Source: Neobacillus terrae | GTDB taxonomy: Bacteria; Bacillota; Bacilli; Bacillales; Cytobacillaceae | Direction of reading: 5' to 3' | Assembly: GCF_011393025.1 (NCBI RefSeq) | Contig: NZ_JAAOEO010000003.1 | Span: 186,001-250,000 of the forward strand | DNA: 64,000 nucleotides | Shown: in pieces, positions 55,195 through 64,000 of the stretch | How positions within the stretch are numbered: position 1 is the stretch's first letter | How the letters are laid out: each line of letters begins with the position of its first letter | Notes under the pieces: generated by a model | Told to the model about the DNA's origin: nothing | Database searches by the model: none | What the model saw: the letters and a program-made list of their open reading frames with translations, nothing else | Translations under genes and position numbers: made by a program

Positions 55195-56382
55195 CTATGT
55201 TTTTGGTACTTCAATCAAAATGGCGTCGCCCTGTCCTCCGCCGCTGCAGATGGCCGCAATGCCTATTCCGCCGCCACGCCGCTTTAATTCGTGCATCAAG
55301 GTAATAATAATGCGCGCCCCGCTTGCTCCGATTGGATGTCCGAGGGCAACCGCACCGCCGTTTACATTTACCTTTTCAGGGTCAATATTGGCAATTTTTC
55401 CGCTTGCCAGCGCTACGGCTGCAAACGCCTCATTAATTTCAAACAAATCGATTTCTTCCAGTTTCCGGCCTGTTTTTTTGAGAAGCTCATTAACAACCAA
55501 TCCTGGAGTTCTCGGAAAATCCTTTGCCTCCACAGCTACCGCTGCATGTGCGAGAATAACGGCTTCTGCCTTTCTTCCCTCGCGCTCAGCACGCTCTTCA
55601 CTCATCAAAACTAGTGCCCCTGCTCCGTCGTTTACCCCTGGAGCGTTTCCGGCCGTAATGGTTCCGTCTGAATTAAATACCGGAGCGAGCTTTGCAAGCT
55701 TCTCAGCTGAAGTATCCTTACGCGGTGACTCATCATATTCAACCAGTACCGGCTCTCCCTTGCGCTGTGGAACTGAAACAGGAATAATTTCTTCAGCAAA
55801 TTTTCCGCTCTCAATTGCAGCAATCGCCCGTTCATGGCTGCGGAACGCCCATTTATCCTGCTCTTCACGGGAAAGCTCCATTTCTTTTGCTGTTGAATTC
55901 CCATAGGTGCCCATATGAACACCTGTAAAGCTGCAGCTTAAGCCGTCATGGACCATCGAATCCTTTACAGATGAATAGCCCATTCGCAAGCCCCATCTGG
56001 CTTTCGGAAGGATATACGGAGCATTGCTCATCGATTCCATGCCGCCAGCCACAATAACCTCTTCATCCCCTGCCCGAATAATCTGATCTGCCAGTGTTAC
56101 ACTGCGCAATCCGGAAGCACAAACCTTGTTAATGGTTTCTGTTTTTACCTCCCAAGGCAGGCCAGCATGCCGTGCTGCCTGACGGGACGGAATCTGTCCT
56201 TGCCCTCCCTGAAGCACACATCCAAGAATGACTTCCTGTACTTCATCCGGCTGTATATTTGCACGATTGATTGCTTCCTTAACCGCAAAACCGCCAAGCT
56301 CAGAGGCAGTAAAACTGCTTAACCCACCTCCAAACTTTCCAAATGGAGTTCTTACTCCGCTTAAAATAACTGTTCTGCCCAT
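55195..56382 (-). CDS. Acetyl-CoA C-acetyltransferase (thiolase)
   Basis: Cleaves or forms acetoacetyl-CoA. 395 aa with nucleophile Cys in INKVCASGLRSVTLAD, the substrate His in NGGAVALGHPIGASGARI and the acid-base Cys in AAICSGGGQGDA. I chose the ATG at 56382 (MGRTVILSGVRTPFG) with AAGGAGAGG upstream. First gene of the operon; an operator-like palindrome is 48 bp upstream. Confidence 0.96.
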   Translation of the reverse strand: MGRTVILSGVRTPFGKFGGGLSSFTASELGGFAVKEAINRANIQPDEVQEVILGCVLQGGQGQIPSRQAARHAGLPWEVKTETINKVCASGLRSVTLADQIIRAGDEEVIVAGGMESMSNAPYILPKARWGLRMGYSSVKDSMVHDGLSCSFTGVHMGTYGNSTAKEMELSREEQDKWAFRSHERAIAAIESGKFAEEIIPVSVPQRKGEPVLVEYDESPRKDTSAEKLAKLAPVFNSDGTITAGNAPGVNDGAGALVLMSEERAEREGRKAEAVILAHAAVAVEAKDFPRTPGLVVNELLKKTGRKLEEIDLFEINEAFAAVALASGKIANIDPEKVNVNGGAVALGHPIGASGARIIITLMHELKRRGGGIGIAAICSGGGQGDAILIEVPKT

Positions 56383-56430
56383 TGCAATCCTCTCCTTATA
56401 ATCTATTTTTCTATCAGACAAGCACCATTG

Positions 56431-56448
56431 ACTGAACGCTCGCTCGGT
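56431..56448. promoter_or_regulatory. Candidate TetR/FadR operator upstream of the thiolase operon
   Basis: ACTGAACGCTCGCTCGGT, an imperfect 18-bp palindrome 48 bp before the thiolase ATG. It matches the fadF promoter site in 13 of 18 positions. Confidence 0.6.
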
Positions 56449-56480
56449 AATCCGGCACTGTTTTATGAATTAAATGGAAA

Positions 56481-56494
56481 TGTAAGCGTTTTAA
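56481..56494. promoter_or_regulatory. cre-like site upstream of the thiolase operon
   Basis: TGTAAGCGTTTTAA has one mismatch from the CcpA consensus TGNAARCGNWWWCA. It lies about 100 bp before the thiolase start. I recall that the mmg genes of B. subtilis, which encode similar enzymes, are repressed by CcpA. Confidence 0.5.
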
Positions 56495-56604
56495 TATATC
56501 ATACAATAAAAATAGCAGGAACCGAAATGCTTTACACAAAATCCCTAAAATTTTATGAATTAGCGCAAACTTCAGTCCCTGCTACTTGTAAACAGGTTTT
56601 GTTT

Positions 56605-56690
56605 TTTGTTACCCTGTTCAACTTTAATGTTGATTCCGCTACCAATGCTCCAATTAACATAGTGTAAAATCAACAATCAGCTTTTGTTAC
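56605..56690. repeat. Dispersed element family 3, decayed copy
   Basis: Minus strand: TGTTGATTTTACACTATG, TTAATTGGAGCATTGGTAGC, GGAATCAACATTAAAGTTG, AACAGGGTAAC. The left end matches the copy at 39083 but the inner part has diverged. It fills the space between the fadF stop and the thiolase promoter region. Confidence 0.55.
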
Positions 56691-56696
56691 ATTTTA

Positions 56697-58808
56697 TTAA
56701 GAAACCAACTGTTTTACGTCTCCAAATACAGCTTTCTCCAGCAGTTCAGCCACATCATAGGTGCTAACTTGGTCTTCCACTTCTTTAGCCTTTGTACCAT
56801 CAGACAGCATGGTCAAACAGTATGGACATCCGGAACTGATCACGGTTGGATTAACTGCCAATGCCTGTTCCGTTCTGGCAACATTGATGCGGTGGCCAGT
56901 TTCTTCCTCCATCCACATTAAGCCGCCTCCTGCGCCACAGCACATTCCTGTTTCACGGTTTCTTTCCATTTCAACGAGTTTGACACCCTGTATGGACTTT
57001 AGAATTTCCCTTGGCGGATCATACACATCATTGTATCGTCCTAAATAGCAGGAATCATGGAACGTAATTGTTTCATTGACTGCATATGCCGGCTTAAGCT
57101 TTCCTTCCTTAACCAGCTTATAAAGGATTTCTGTATGATGATATACCTCAGCAGTTAAGCCGAAGTCTGGATATTCATTTTTGAAAATATTGAAGGCATG
57201 CGGATCAATAGTAACGATTTTCTTGACCTCGTTTTTCTCAAACTCTTCAATATTTTTCGTTGCAAGCTCCTGGAACAGGAATTCATTACCCAAACGGCGA
57301 GGCGTATCTCCAGAGTTCTTCTCTTTGTTGCCAAGGATAGCGAATTTCACTCCTGCCTCGTTTAGAAGCTTTGCAAAAGAAAGGGCAATTTTTTGGCTGC
57401 GGTTATCATATGAACCCATGGAGCCAACCCAGAAAAGATATTCAAACTCTTCGCCAGCTTTATTCATTTCCTTTACAGTTGGAACAGCAACATCATCGCG
57501 CAGCTCGCGCCAGTCTTCACGTTCCTTTCTGTTTAAGCCCCATGGATTTCCCTGGCGCTCGATATTGGTCATGGCACGCTGGGCATCCGGGTCCATCTTT
57601 CCTTCTGTTAAAACAAGATAACGGCGAAGGTCGATAATTTTATCAACATGCTCGTTCATTACTGGACATTGGTCTTCACAGTTTCGGCAAGTCGTACATG
57701 CCCAAAGCTCTTCTTCCGTAATAACATCTCCGATAAGGCTCGGACTGTATTCAACTGCCGCTGCAGCCTCTTCAGCACCTTTTCCGGCACCTGACAAAGC
57801 AAGCTGATTTCCTTTTGTATTCGCAAAAGCAAAAGTCGGAACCCATGGCTGTTTAGAGGTTACAGCTGCTCCATAATTAGTTAAATGGTCACGAAGCTTA
57901 ACGATAATATCCATCGGTGATAGCATTTTTCCTGTTCCGGTAGCCGGGCACATATTCGTACAGCGTCCGCATTCTACGCATGCATAAAAATCAATCATTT
58001 GAAGCTGATTGAAATCCTCAATTTTCCCTACACCAAATGATTCCTGAGACTCGTCTTCAAAATCAACTTTTTTCAGCTTTCCAGGCCTGTTGAGGCGGCT
58101 GAAATAAACATTAGCCGGGCCTGCAATCAAGTGGGCATGCTTGGATTGAGGGACATAAACAAGGAAAGATAATAAGAAAATCAAATGAAGCCACCATGCT
58201 ACATAAAAAACACTAGTGGCTGCTGTTTTTCCTATAAAGGAAAGCCCTGATGCAATACCTGATGCAACCGGTTCTGACCAGGAAGCGCTATCTCCATGCC
58301 AGATCATACCCATACCATTTCCTAGCAGGACAGACAACATCAGGCCGCCGATAAAAATAAGAACCAATCCGGACTTGAAATTTCTTTTTAAACGGACTAA
58401 TTTTTCAACATAACGTCTGTAAAACGCCCATATCACCGCAACGAGAATGACAAGAGTGACAATTTCCTGGAAGAATGTAAATGCCGGATACAAAGGGCCA
58501 AGAGGAAGATGTGAGCCTGGCTTTAATCCCTTCCAGATAAAATCAATAGCACCAAACTGGACAAGAATAAATCCATAGAAAAACATGACGTGAATCGCAC
58601 CGCTTTTCTTGTCCTTTAAAAGCTTCTTTTGGCCAAATACATTGACCCAAATCTTCCCCAGCCTTGCTTTGATGTCATTATCAAACTCAGCCTTTCTGCC
58701 AAGCTTGATGTACTGGATTCTTGTTTTGACCACATACACAAACAAGCTAATTGCGTAAGCGGTTACAGCAAGAAATGCAATTAAATTAATCCATAAAAGA
58801 CCATTCAT
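56697..58808 (-). CDS. fadF: Membrane iron-sulfur oxidoreductase FadF
   Basis: Probable electron carrier taking electrons from acyl-CoA dehydrogenases/ETF to the quinone pool. 703 aa: N-terminal membrane part with about five or six helices like NarI gamma, two 4Fe-4S motifs (CVECGRCTNMCP and CTTCRNCEDQCP) and C-terminal HdrD-type cysteine-rich CCG motifs (DSCYLGRYNDVYDPP, GMCCGAGGGLMW, SSGCPYCLTML). AGGGAAGGGG precedes the ATG. In B. subtilis ywjF (fadF) is upstream of acdA and controlled by FadR. Confidence 0.93.
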   Translation of the reverse strand: MNGLLWINLIAFLAVTAYAISLFVYVVKTRIQYIKLGRKAEFDNDIKARLGKIWVNVFGQKKLLKDKKSGAIHVMFFYGFILVQFGAIDFIWKGLKPGSHLPLGPLYPAFTFFQEIVTLVILVAVIWAFYRRYVEKLVRLKRNFKSGLVLIFIGGLMLSVLLGNGMGMIWHGDSASWSEPVASGIASGLSFIGKTAATSVFYVAWWLHLIFLLSFLVYVPQSKHAHLIAGPANVYFSRLNRPGKLKKVDFEDESQESFGVGKIEDFNQLQMIDFYACVECGRCTNMCPATGTGKMLSPMDIIVKLRDHLTNYGAAVTSKQPWVPTFAFANTKGNQLALSGAGKGAEEAAAAVEYSPSLIGDVITEEELWACTTCRNCEDQCPVMNEHVDKIIDLRRYLVLTEGKMDPDAQRAMTNIERQGNPWGLNRKEREDWRELRDDVAVPTVKEMNKAGEEFEYLFWVGSMGSYDNRSQKIALSFAKLLNEAGVKFAILGNKEKNSGDTPRRLGNEFLFQELATKNIEEFEKNEVKKIVTIDPHAFNIFKNEYPDFGLTAEVYHHTEILYKLVKEGKLKPAYAVNETITFHDSCYLGRYNDVYDPPREILKSIQGVKLVEMERNRETGMCCGAGGGLMWMEEETGHRINVARTEQALAVNPTVISSGCPYCLTMLSDGTKAKEVEDQVSTYDVAELLEKAVFGDVKQLVS

Positions 58809-58961
58809 ATAAATGCCCCTTCCCTAAAAAAAATTGTGTCTGCCCATCCCGTTTCTTGCTTACCTGCTTGCCAGTTTGTTTCAGAAACCCCGGCCGTGAC
58901 AGTTAAAAACCTTATAGAGCTCCCCTTAAGTTAAAAATTTTCAGAACATACACTTAACTCC

Positions 58962-58989
58962 ATTATATAATGAATGAGCATTCAGTCAA
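58962..58989 (-). promoter_or_regulatory. fadF promoter with overlapping operator palindrome
   Basis: Minus-strand TTGACT (58984-58989), 16-nt spacer and perfect TATAAT (58962-58967). The palindrome ACTGAATGCTCATTCATT (58969-58986), with perfect TGAATG/CATTCA arms, lies in the -35 end and spacer, where a repressor would block polymerase. It resembles the B. subtilis FadR box. Confidence 0.8.
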
Positions 58990-59105
58990 TCTTTTTGATA
59001 CAACTTTTTAAAAATTACTACTTTAGGCTGTCTGCTCATATCCCGAGAGAAATTAGGAAAAACTAACAGGAAAGTCCCATACTCAATACCCAAGGAGCGG
59101 TTTAC

Positions 59106-60308
59106 ATGGCAGCCATGCTTATAATAGGAGTCATTTTATTACTAATTGCCTGGCTGATCGCAGACTTTAGGCTGGGCCGAATAAAAAATTTAAACAACTT
59201 AGCAAAACAAAAGGAATACCCCATTCTTAAAGGGCGGATGGACCTCTTCCCTCATGGAAAAGAACTGTTCAGGGATTATCTCGGAGAGTTGAAAAATGCA
59301 AAAAAGCATATTCATGTGTTATTTTACATTGTGAAAAATGACAACATCAGCATGGAGTTTTTTTCCATTTTAAAAAAGAAAGCCAGTGAGGGGGTTGAGG
59401 TTAGGCTGCTTCTCGACCGGTTGGGAAGCTTTATGGTAAAAAAAGAAATGATTAAGGATCTCAGAAAAGCTGGAGTGCAATTTTCCTTTTGCAATAAGCC
59501 GTCTCTCCCTTACCTTTTTTATTCCTCGCAGGTTCGAAATCATAAAAAAATAACAGTGATTGATGGCGAAACGGGTTACCTGGGAGGCTTTAATGTCGGG
59601 AAAGAATATATAGATGAGGACCCAAAGCTTAGCCCATGGAGGGATTACCATATAAAAATAAGCGGGGAATCAGTGCCGGCACTTCAGGAAGAGTTTTTGC
59701 AGGAATGGAAGGAATATGCGGGGATTAACCTTTTATCAAATCTCGAGTACTTCCCAAAAACCTCAGGGGGCGAGATACACCATCAATTTATCCCAACGGA
59801 AACAGGCACACTGGAAACACTTTATATCAATAATATTCAAAAAGCAGAAAAAACAATCCTCATAGGAACTCCTTATTTTATACCAAGCCGTAAAGTTTTT
59901 AATGAACTTATTCATGCGGCACGGCGAGGTGTTTCGATAACTATATTGGTTCCGCAGAAGACCGACCATATACTTGTCCGAGAAGCATCCTACCGGTATT
60001 TTCGCCAGCTTTTAAAACTGGGTGCAAAGATTTTTCAATACAAAAAGGGATTCTACCATGCCAAAACAATTGTTATTGATGATACTTTTTGCGATATCGG
60101 TACCGCCAACTTTGACAGAAGAAGCATCTTTTTAAATAAAGAAATCAATTGCATGATATATGATTCCAATTTTATTGAAAGGGTAAAGGAAGTAATCCAT
60201 CAAGATATTCTTGACTCGAACCCCCTGACTTTGAGTGAACTCAATCGTCCGAATTTTTACAGGTCCTTAAAGGAAAGCCTGGCTGGATCCATTTCTCTTT
60301 TTTTATAA
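59106..60308 (+). CDS. clsB: Cardiolipin synthase / phospholipase D-type (YwjE, ClsB-like)
   Basis: Makes cardiolipin from phosphatidylglycerol. 400 aa: an N-terminal membrane helix and two PLD HKD motifs, H146-x-K148-x4-D153 (RNHKKITVIDGETG) and H318-x-K320-x4-D325 (YHAKTIVIDD). Only one N-terminal helix is seen, as in YwjE rather than two-helix ClsA. AAGGAGCGG precedes the ATG. Adjacent to fadF as in B. subtilis ywjE. Confidence 0.9.
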   Translation: MAAMLIIGVILLLIAWLIADFRLGRIKNLNNLAKQKEYPILKGRMDLFPHGKELFRDYLGELKNAKKHIHVLFYIVKNDNISMEFFSILKKKASEGVEVRLLLDRLGSFMVKKEMIKDLRKAGVQFSFCNKPSLPYLFYSSQVRNHKKITVIDGETGYLGGFNVGKEYIDEDPKLSPWRDYHIKISGESVPALQEEFLQEWKEYAGINLLSNLEYFPKTSGGEIHHQFIPTETGTLETLYINNIQKAEKTILIGTPYFIPSRKVFNELIHAARRGVSITILVPQKTDHILVREASYRYFRQLLKLGAKIFQYKKGFYHAKTIVIDDTFCDIGTANFDRRSIFLNKEINCMIYDSNFIERVKEVIHQDILDSNPLTLSELNRPNFYRSLKESLAGSISLFL

Positions 60309-60335
60309 AATCAGTGTAACAAGAGGAGGGCTGGC

Positions 60336-61292
60336 ATGATTATCCGTTTTGGTTATGTTTCAACTGCTATTAGTCTTTGGGATGCTTCCCCTTCCAAAAC
60401 GCTTACCTTTACAAGGTACAAGCAGCTCGATAAAGAAGAACGCATGGACAAATTGCTTTCTGTCACAAAAGTAAATCTCGAAAATACGAGAAGAATGCTT
60501 TACTACAATATTGCCCATCAGATAGATGTATATCGAATGTCGAGTTCCATTGTCCCGCTGGCCACGCATCCGGAGGTTCGCTGGGATTTCCTCTCTCCTT
60601 TTAAATCGCTTTGGGAGGAAATCGGTTTCCTGGTTAAACGGTACGGACTCCGCGTAAGCTTTCATCCAAACCAATTCACTTTATTTACTTCAGTTAAAGA
60701 TGAAATTACAAAAAATGCCGTGATCGATATGGAGTACCATTATCAAATGCTTGAAGCGATGGGAGTAGAGAAGCAAAGCGTGATCAACATTCATATTGGC
60801 GGGGCATATGGCGATAAGGAAGTATCCATCAAGCGTTTTTATGAAAATTTGAAACAGCTGCCAGTGCATATTAAAGGAATCATGACGCTTGAAAATGATG
60901 ACAAAACCTACAATATGGAAGAAACCCTGGCAGCCTGCCAGCAGGAGGGCATTCCTTTCGTATTTGATTACCATCATCATATGGCTAATCAAGGCAGCGG
61001 GAATTGGGAGTCACTTTTGCCTGATGTCTTCAAAACATGGGAGGATCGTGCATTGGTTCCAAAAATCCATCTCTCCTCCCCTAAGGCGGCAAATACTTTT
61101 CGATCACATGCGGACTTTGTGGATTTGGAGTTTGCCCGGCCTCTTCTGCTGAGGCTTAAAGAGCTGAAGCAGGATATGGATATTATGATTGAAGCAAAAG
61201 CAAAGGATCAGGCCCTTTTAAAACTCGTCGAAGATGTCAGCAGTATTCGCGGCTTTAAAAGAATAAGAGGTGCAGCAATCGAAGTGAAATAG
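60336..61292 (+). CDS. uvsE: UV damage endonuclease UvsE
   Basis: Nicks DNA 5' to UV photoproducts and abasic sites (UvdE TIM-barrel family). 318 aa: [13 protein letters not shown]-terminus, [14 protein letters not shown] and [13 protein letters not shown] with metal-binding His, [10 protein letters not shown] and [22 protein letters not shown] precedes the ATG. It follows clsB by 27 bp and is probably cotranscribed. I found no LexA box upstream. Confidence 0.95.
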   Translation: MIIRFGYVSTAISLWDASPSKTLTFTRYKQLDKEERMDKLLSVTKVNLENTRRMLYYNIAHQIDVYRMSSSIVPLATHPEVRWDFLSPFKSLWEEIGFLVKRYGLRVSFHPNQFTLFTSVKDEITKNAVIDMEYHYQMLEAMGVEKQSVINIHIGGAYGDKEVSIKRFYENLKQLPVHIKGIMTLENDDKTYNMEETLAACQQEGIPFVFDYHHHMANQGSGNWESLLPDVFKTWEDRALVPKIHLSSPKAANTFRSHADFVDLEFARPLLLRLKELKQDMDIMIEAKAKDQALLKLVEDVSSIRGFKRIRGAAIEVK

Positions 61293-61311
61293 CTTCTGAC
61301 AGAGGTGCAGC

Positions 61312-61800
61312 ATGAATCTACTAAAAGTAAATGGAAGCATCCAATGGTGCAGGCTTGCCGCGAACGTGCTAATACCTGTAGCAGGTGGAACGCTTGCCGG
61401 GATTTTCGCTACCAGAAATGCAAAAGAGATTTATAAGGACCTTGAACAACCGGCCTTCGCTCCTCCATCCTGGGTCTTTCCGACAGTTTGGACTGGCCTC
61501 TATACATTAATGGGAATTGCCAGTTACCGCATTTTATCTAAAAAGGATGCGGAGACGAAGAAGGCTTTGATTCCGTACAGTATCCAGCTAGGGCTGAATT
61601 TCCTCTGGTCATTTTTATTTTTCAAATGGGGACTTAGGGGAGCAGCATTTATCGAAATCGCCTTGTTATTTACGATGATTACGCTAACCACCTATCAATT
61701 TTACCGGAAGGATCATGCTGCTGGTTTAATGTTTGTGCCTTATTTGGGTTGGGTGGCCTTTGCACTCGGCCTGAACTACTCTATGTGGAAACTAAATTAA
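61312..61800 (+). CDS. TspO/MBR family protein
   Basis: Five-helix membrane protein of the translocator family that binds porphyrins/tetrapyrroles. 162 aa with FAPPSWVFPTVWTGLYTLMG, LNFLWSFLFFKWGLRGAAF and a C-terminal WVAFALGLNYSMWKLN. GACAGAGGTGCAGC precedes the ATG, 20 bp after uvsE, so the three plus-strand genes may form an operon. Physiological role in bacilli is unsettled. Confidence 0.92.
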   Translation: MNLLKVNGSIQWCRLAANVLIPVAGGTLAGIFATRNAKEIYKDLEQPAFAPPSWVFPTVWTGLYTLMGIASYRILSKKDAETKKALIPYSIQLGLNFLWSFLFFKWGLRGAAFIEIALLFTMITLTTYQFYRKDHAAGLMFVPYLGWVAFALGLNYSMWKLN

Positions 61801-61809
61801 TATTGACCC

Positions 61810-61838
61810 TGCCCGGGGATTCTTCCCGGGCATTTTTT
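61810..61838 (+). terminator. Terminator of the clsB-uvsE-tspO unit
   Basis: Stem TGCCCGGG/CCCGGGCA with loop GATTCTT and TTTTTT. Confidence 0.95.
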
Positions 61839-62019
61839 AGAGTCTGCCAATCCAATAAATATATGGAAATCGATTCTATTTAATGATTTTGCGGCTTAAC
61901 CAGTGCACTTTATTTTCTAACGATACCTTTTTGTATTCTATCAAGAGCTCGATACTGCCCCCAATTTCCCCACCTAAATGAGAGTTCTTCAGGGACACCC
62001 TTAATCTTAATCTTTATTT

Positions 62020-64000
62020 TTATTTTGGCAGGCTTATTTCTACTGTTGTTCCTTCACCCAGCTGGCTTTTAATGGTCATATCTCCGTCATGCTCTCGGAC
62101 TATTTTTTGGCATATGGTTATCCCAAGCCCGGTACCTTTTTCTTTTAACGAGTAAAATGGCTCGCCAATATGCTTCATTCTTTCCGGGGGAATGCCGCTT
62201 CCATTATCAGCTATGGCCACCACTATGCTGCCGGCTGTTTCTGTAAATCCAATCCGAATTTCTCCCCCTTTCAACATTGCTTCTATCGAATTTTTAATAA
62301 GATTAATAAAAAGCTGTTTTAACTGATTTTTCACGCCTCGTACCTGAGACTTTGCCTCATTTCCCCAAAGAATCGTTACATTATTTAAATTAGCAAGCGG
62401 CGACATGGTAATTGCAACCGGTTTTAAAATATCATCAAATAAAGAAAGGATCTCTTTTCTTCCATCCTGTGGTTTTGAGAGAGTTAAAAATTCATTGGTA
62501 ACAAGATTGATTCTTTCCAGCTCTTCAAAAACAATATCCAGATAAGCATGTTCCCTGGTATTTAAACGAGGCCTTAATAAGGTTAGGAATCCGTTTATGC
62601 TTGTAAGAGGATTCCGAATTTCATGAGCAACAGATGCAGCAAGCTGCCCAATGACAGCCAGCTTTTCCGCTTTGACCATCCTCAAGTTAAAATCCCGCTG
62701 TTCGGTGATATCGCTAAAGGTGGTAATCACACATTCAATGGGCTGATTTGGATCATCATCCCGGTACAATGGAATGGAGTCCATAAGAAGCCAGCGATAC
62801 TGTCCTTTTTTCTGATTATAAACACCCAAGTTGGCCTTTCTCACTGGCCGTCCTGTAGAAAAAGCTATATAGTATGGGAAATCCATTGGTTTTACTCGCA
62901 TACCGTTTTCATCTATCGCATCCCAATCCTTGGTATAAAGATGTGCTGTTTGTATGTGATCAAGAGGATAACCTAAGATTTCACAGGCATTCTGGTTTGA
63001 AAAAATAATTTTCCCCTTTTCATTTTGAACAATAATCCCTGTTGAAACGGCTTCGTAATAACGTTTTTGAATTTCTTCCGCCTTTTTCTTAAAGGTAACA
63101 TCTCGCATCGATATAACAAAACCGTTGGACCGATCTTCTTCTTTCATACTATTCTTAACCAGTTCCAAATAAACTTTTCTTCCATTTTTCAGAAAGCAAG
63201 TCTTTTCAATTATTGTGTTATCCGGAAATTCACGAGTCTTAAAATCATCTTCACTGACGCAAATGCCGTTTATAACCTGGTGTAGTGTCCCGCCAATGAA
63301 CGTATCATCCAGTTCCGAAATCATATGGATTGCCCGGTCATTGGCATACGTAATGATATTCTGATTATCAATCACGAGTATTCCATCAGCAGTAGAACTC
63401 AAGATGGCCTCATTTTCATTTAGCAGATTATTCAGCCTTGTTTCCTTGTTCTTCATTAAGGTGATATCACGGGTAACACCTACGATTTCATTAATCGATC
63501 CATCTGACAAAATAATCGGGGACAAAACCGTTTCGAAACAAGATATACCCTTACTGCTCCTTATGGCTAACTCCCATTGGTAAACCACTTTTTCTCCATT
63601 AAGTGCCTTTCTGAATGCCTTCTGCTGAATCCCTTTTTGCTCCTCAGTCAAATTAAGGTCATTAATCCTTTTTCCATAGAGATTACTCACAGGCACCTTA
63701 TTGGTTTCGCACCATTTGCCAAAAACACCGGAAAAGATGCCGTCGGCGTTATAAGTAAAAACAAGGTCTTCCATGGAGCTCACAAGAGACCGGAACTTGG
63801 TTTCACTTCTTTGCAGCGATTCCTGGAATTCAACTTTATCCGTAATATCAATCCCCGTACCGACAATGTATTGGATATTTCCATCACTGCCCTGCACAAA
63901 ACTAGTGGCCCATTTAATATACTTTTTGCCGCCATCTTTAAGAATCCAGCAGCTTTCAAACTGCTCTGATATTTGTGAAAGATTTTCTTCGGTAAATATC
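62020..64000 (-). CDS. Multi-PAS sensor histidine kinase, N-terminus beyond window
   Basis: The open frame continues through 63897 to the window edge, so the 5' end is missing; about 659 residues are visible. The first visible part ends a PAS/PAC domain (FESCWILKDGGKKYIKWATS ... GTGIDITDK). Three further PAS domains follow, then the kinase core: H-box SVAHEIRNPLTSING, N-box NLIKNSIEA, G1 DNGSGIP and G2 KGTGLGI. No membrane helix in the visible part. Similar soluble multi-PAS kinases (KinA/KinE class) feed Spo0F; that link is inference. It has no adjacent regulator gene here. Confidence 0.93.
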   Translation of the reverse strand, partial: IFTEENLSQISEQFESCWILKDGGKKYIKWATSFVQGSDGNIQYIVGTGIDITDKVEFQESLQRSETKFRSLVSSMEDLVFTYNADGIFSGVFGKWCETNKVPVSNLYGKRINDLNLTEEQKGIQQKAFRKALNGEKVVYQWELAIRSSKGISCFETVLSPIILSDGSINEIVGVTRDITLMKNKETRLNNLLNENEAILSSTADGILVIDNQNIITYANDRAIHMISELDDTFIGGTLHQVINGICVSEDDFKTREFPDNTIIEKTCFLKNGRKVYLELVKNSMKEEDRSNGFVISMRDVTFKKKAEEIQKRYYEAVSTGIIVQNEKGKIIFSNQNACEILGYPLDHIQTAHLYTKDWDAIDENGMRVKPMDFPYYIAFSTGRPVRKANLGVYNQKKGQYRWLLMDSIPLYRDDDPNQPIECVITTFSDITEQRDFNLRMVKAEKLAVIGQLAASVAHEIRNPLTSINGFLTLLRPRLNTREHAYLDIVFEELERINLVTNEFLTLSKPQDGRKEILSLFDDILKPVAITMSPLANLNNVTILWGNEAKSQVRGVKNQLKQLFINLIKNSIEAMLKGGEIRIGFTETAGSIVVAIADNGSGIPPERMKHIGEPFYSLKEKGTGLGITICQKIVREHDGDMTIKSQLGEGTTVEISLPK

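Overview
The window looks like a chromosomal segment of an endospore-forming, low-GC member of the Bacillaceae. Sporulation genes (spo0F, spoIIR, a YhcN/YlaJ-type lipoprotein), strong AGGAGG-type ribosome binding sites and a gene order matching the B. subtilis tdk-prfA-ywl-glyA-upp-atp and fadF-acdA-rpoE-pyrG-spo0F regions support this. The complete nuo (complex I) operon and icmF, which B. subtilis lacks, place it outside the B. subtilis group. I cannot name the species. No rRNA, tRNA, CRISPR array, phage or insertion sequence was seen. Almost every gene is on the minus strand.

Layout, low to high coordinates. 1-10034: nuoN-M-L-K-J-I-H-D-C-B-A, an 11-subunit complex I without the NADH-oxidising module, read from a sigma-A promoter at 10006-10034. 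10035-10830: repeats and the atp terminator. 10845-18304: the F1Fo ATP synthase operon with atpI and an atpZ-like gene. 18397-20625: a secreted subtilase. 20818-30149: upp, glyA, ywlG, rpiB, a chemoreceptor, ywlE, mntP, ywlC, ywlB. 30318-36907: a KGG-repeat stress protein, spoIIR, a secreted beta-propeller protein, prmC, prfA, a sporulation lipoprotein and tdk. 37069-43549: rpmE, rho, glpX, murA, a wrecked transaldolase remnant, fbaA, spo0F. 43819-47254: ywjG, pyrG, rpoE. 47415-58808: a small membrane protein, then a fatty/branched-acyl-CoA degradation operon (thiolase, hydroxyacyl-CoA dehydrogenase, two acyl-CoA dehydrogenases, a TetR regulator, icmF) and fadF. 59106-64000: clsB, uvsE, tspO and a multi-PAS sensor kinase cut by the window edge.

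How the genes work together. Complex I and ATP synthase form the respiratory core. The acyl-CoA operon and fadF supply electrons and acyl units; both promoter regions carry the same 18-bp imperfect palindrome, probably the operator of the TetR regulator in the operon. fbaA and glpX serve glycolysis and gluconeogenesis. glyA, upp, tdk and pyrG serve one-carbon and nucleotide metabolism. prfA, prmC, ywlC and rpmE serve translation. spo0F and spoIIR serve sporulation.

The core genes are ordinary; the most unusual content is between them: (i) a nested tandem repeat of about 1.2 kb between mntP and ywlC, with 21-bp subrepeats inside roughly 225-bp units that each carry a terminator-like hairpin; (ii) another exact 21-bp-period array of unrelated sequence before the subtilase; (iii) a 52-bp tandem array; (iv) three families of dispersed intergenic elements, one of which supplies the atpA stop codon; (v) a dense DnaA-box cluster around ywlC; and (vi) the transaldolase remnant between murA and fbaA.
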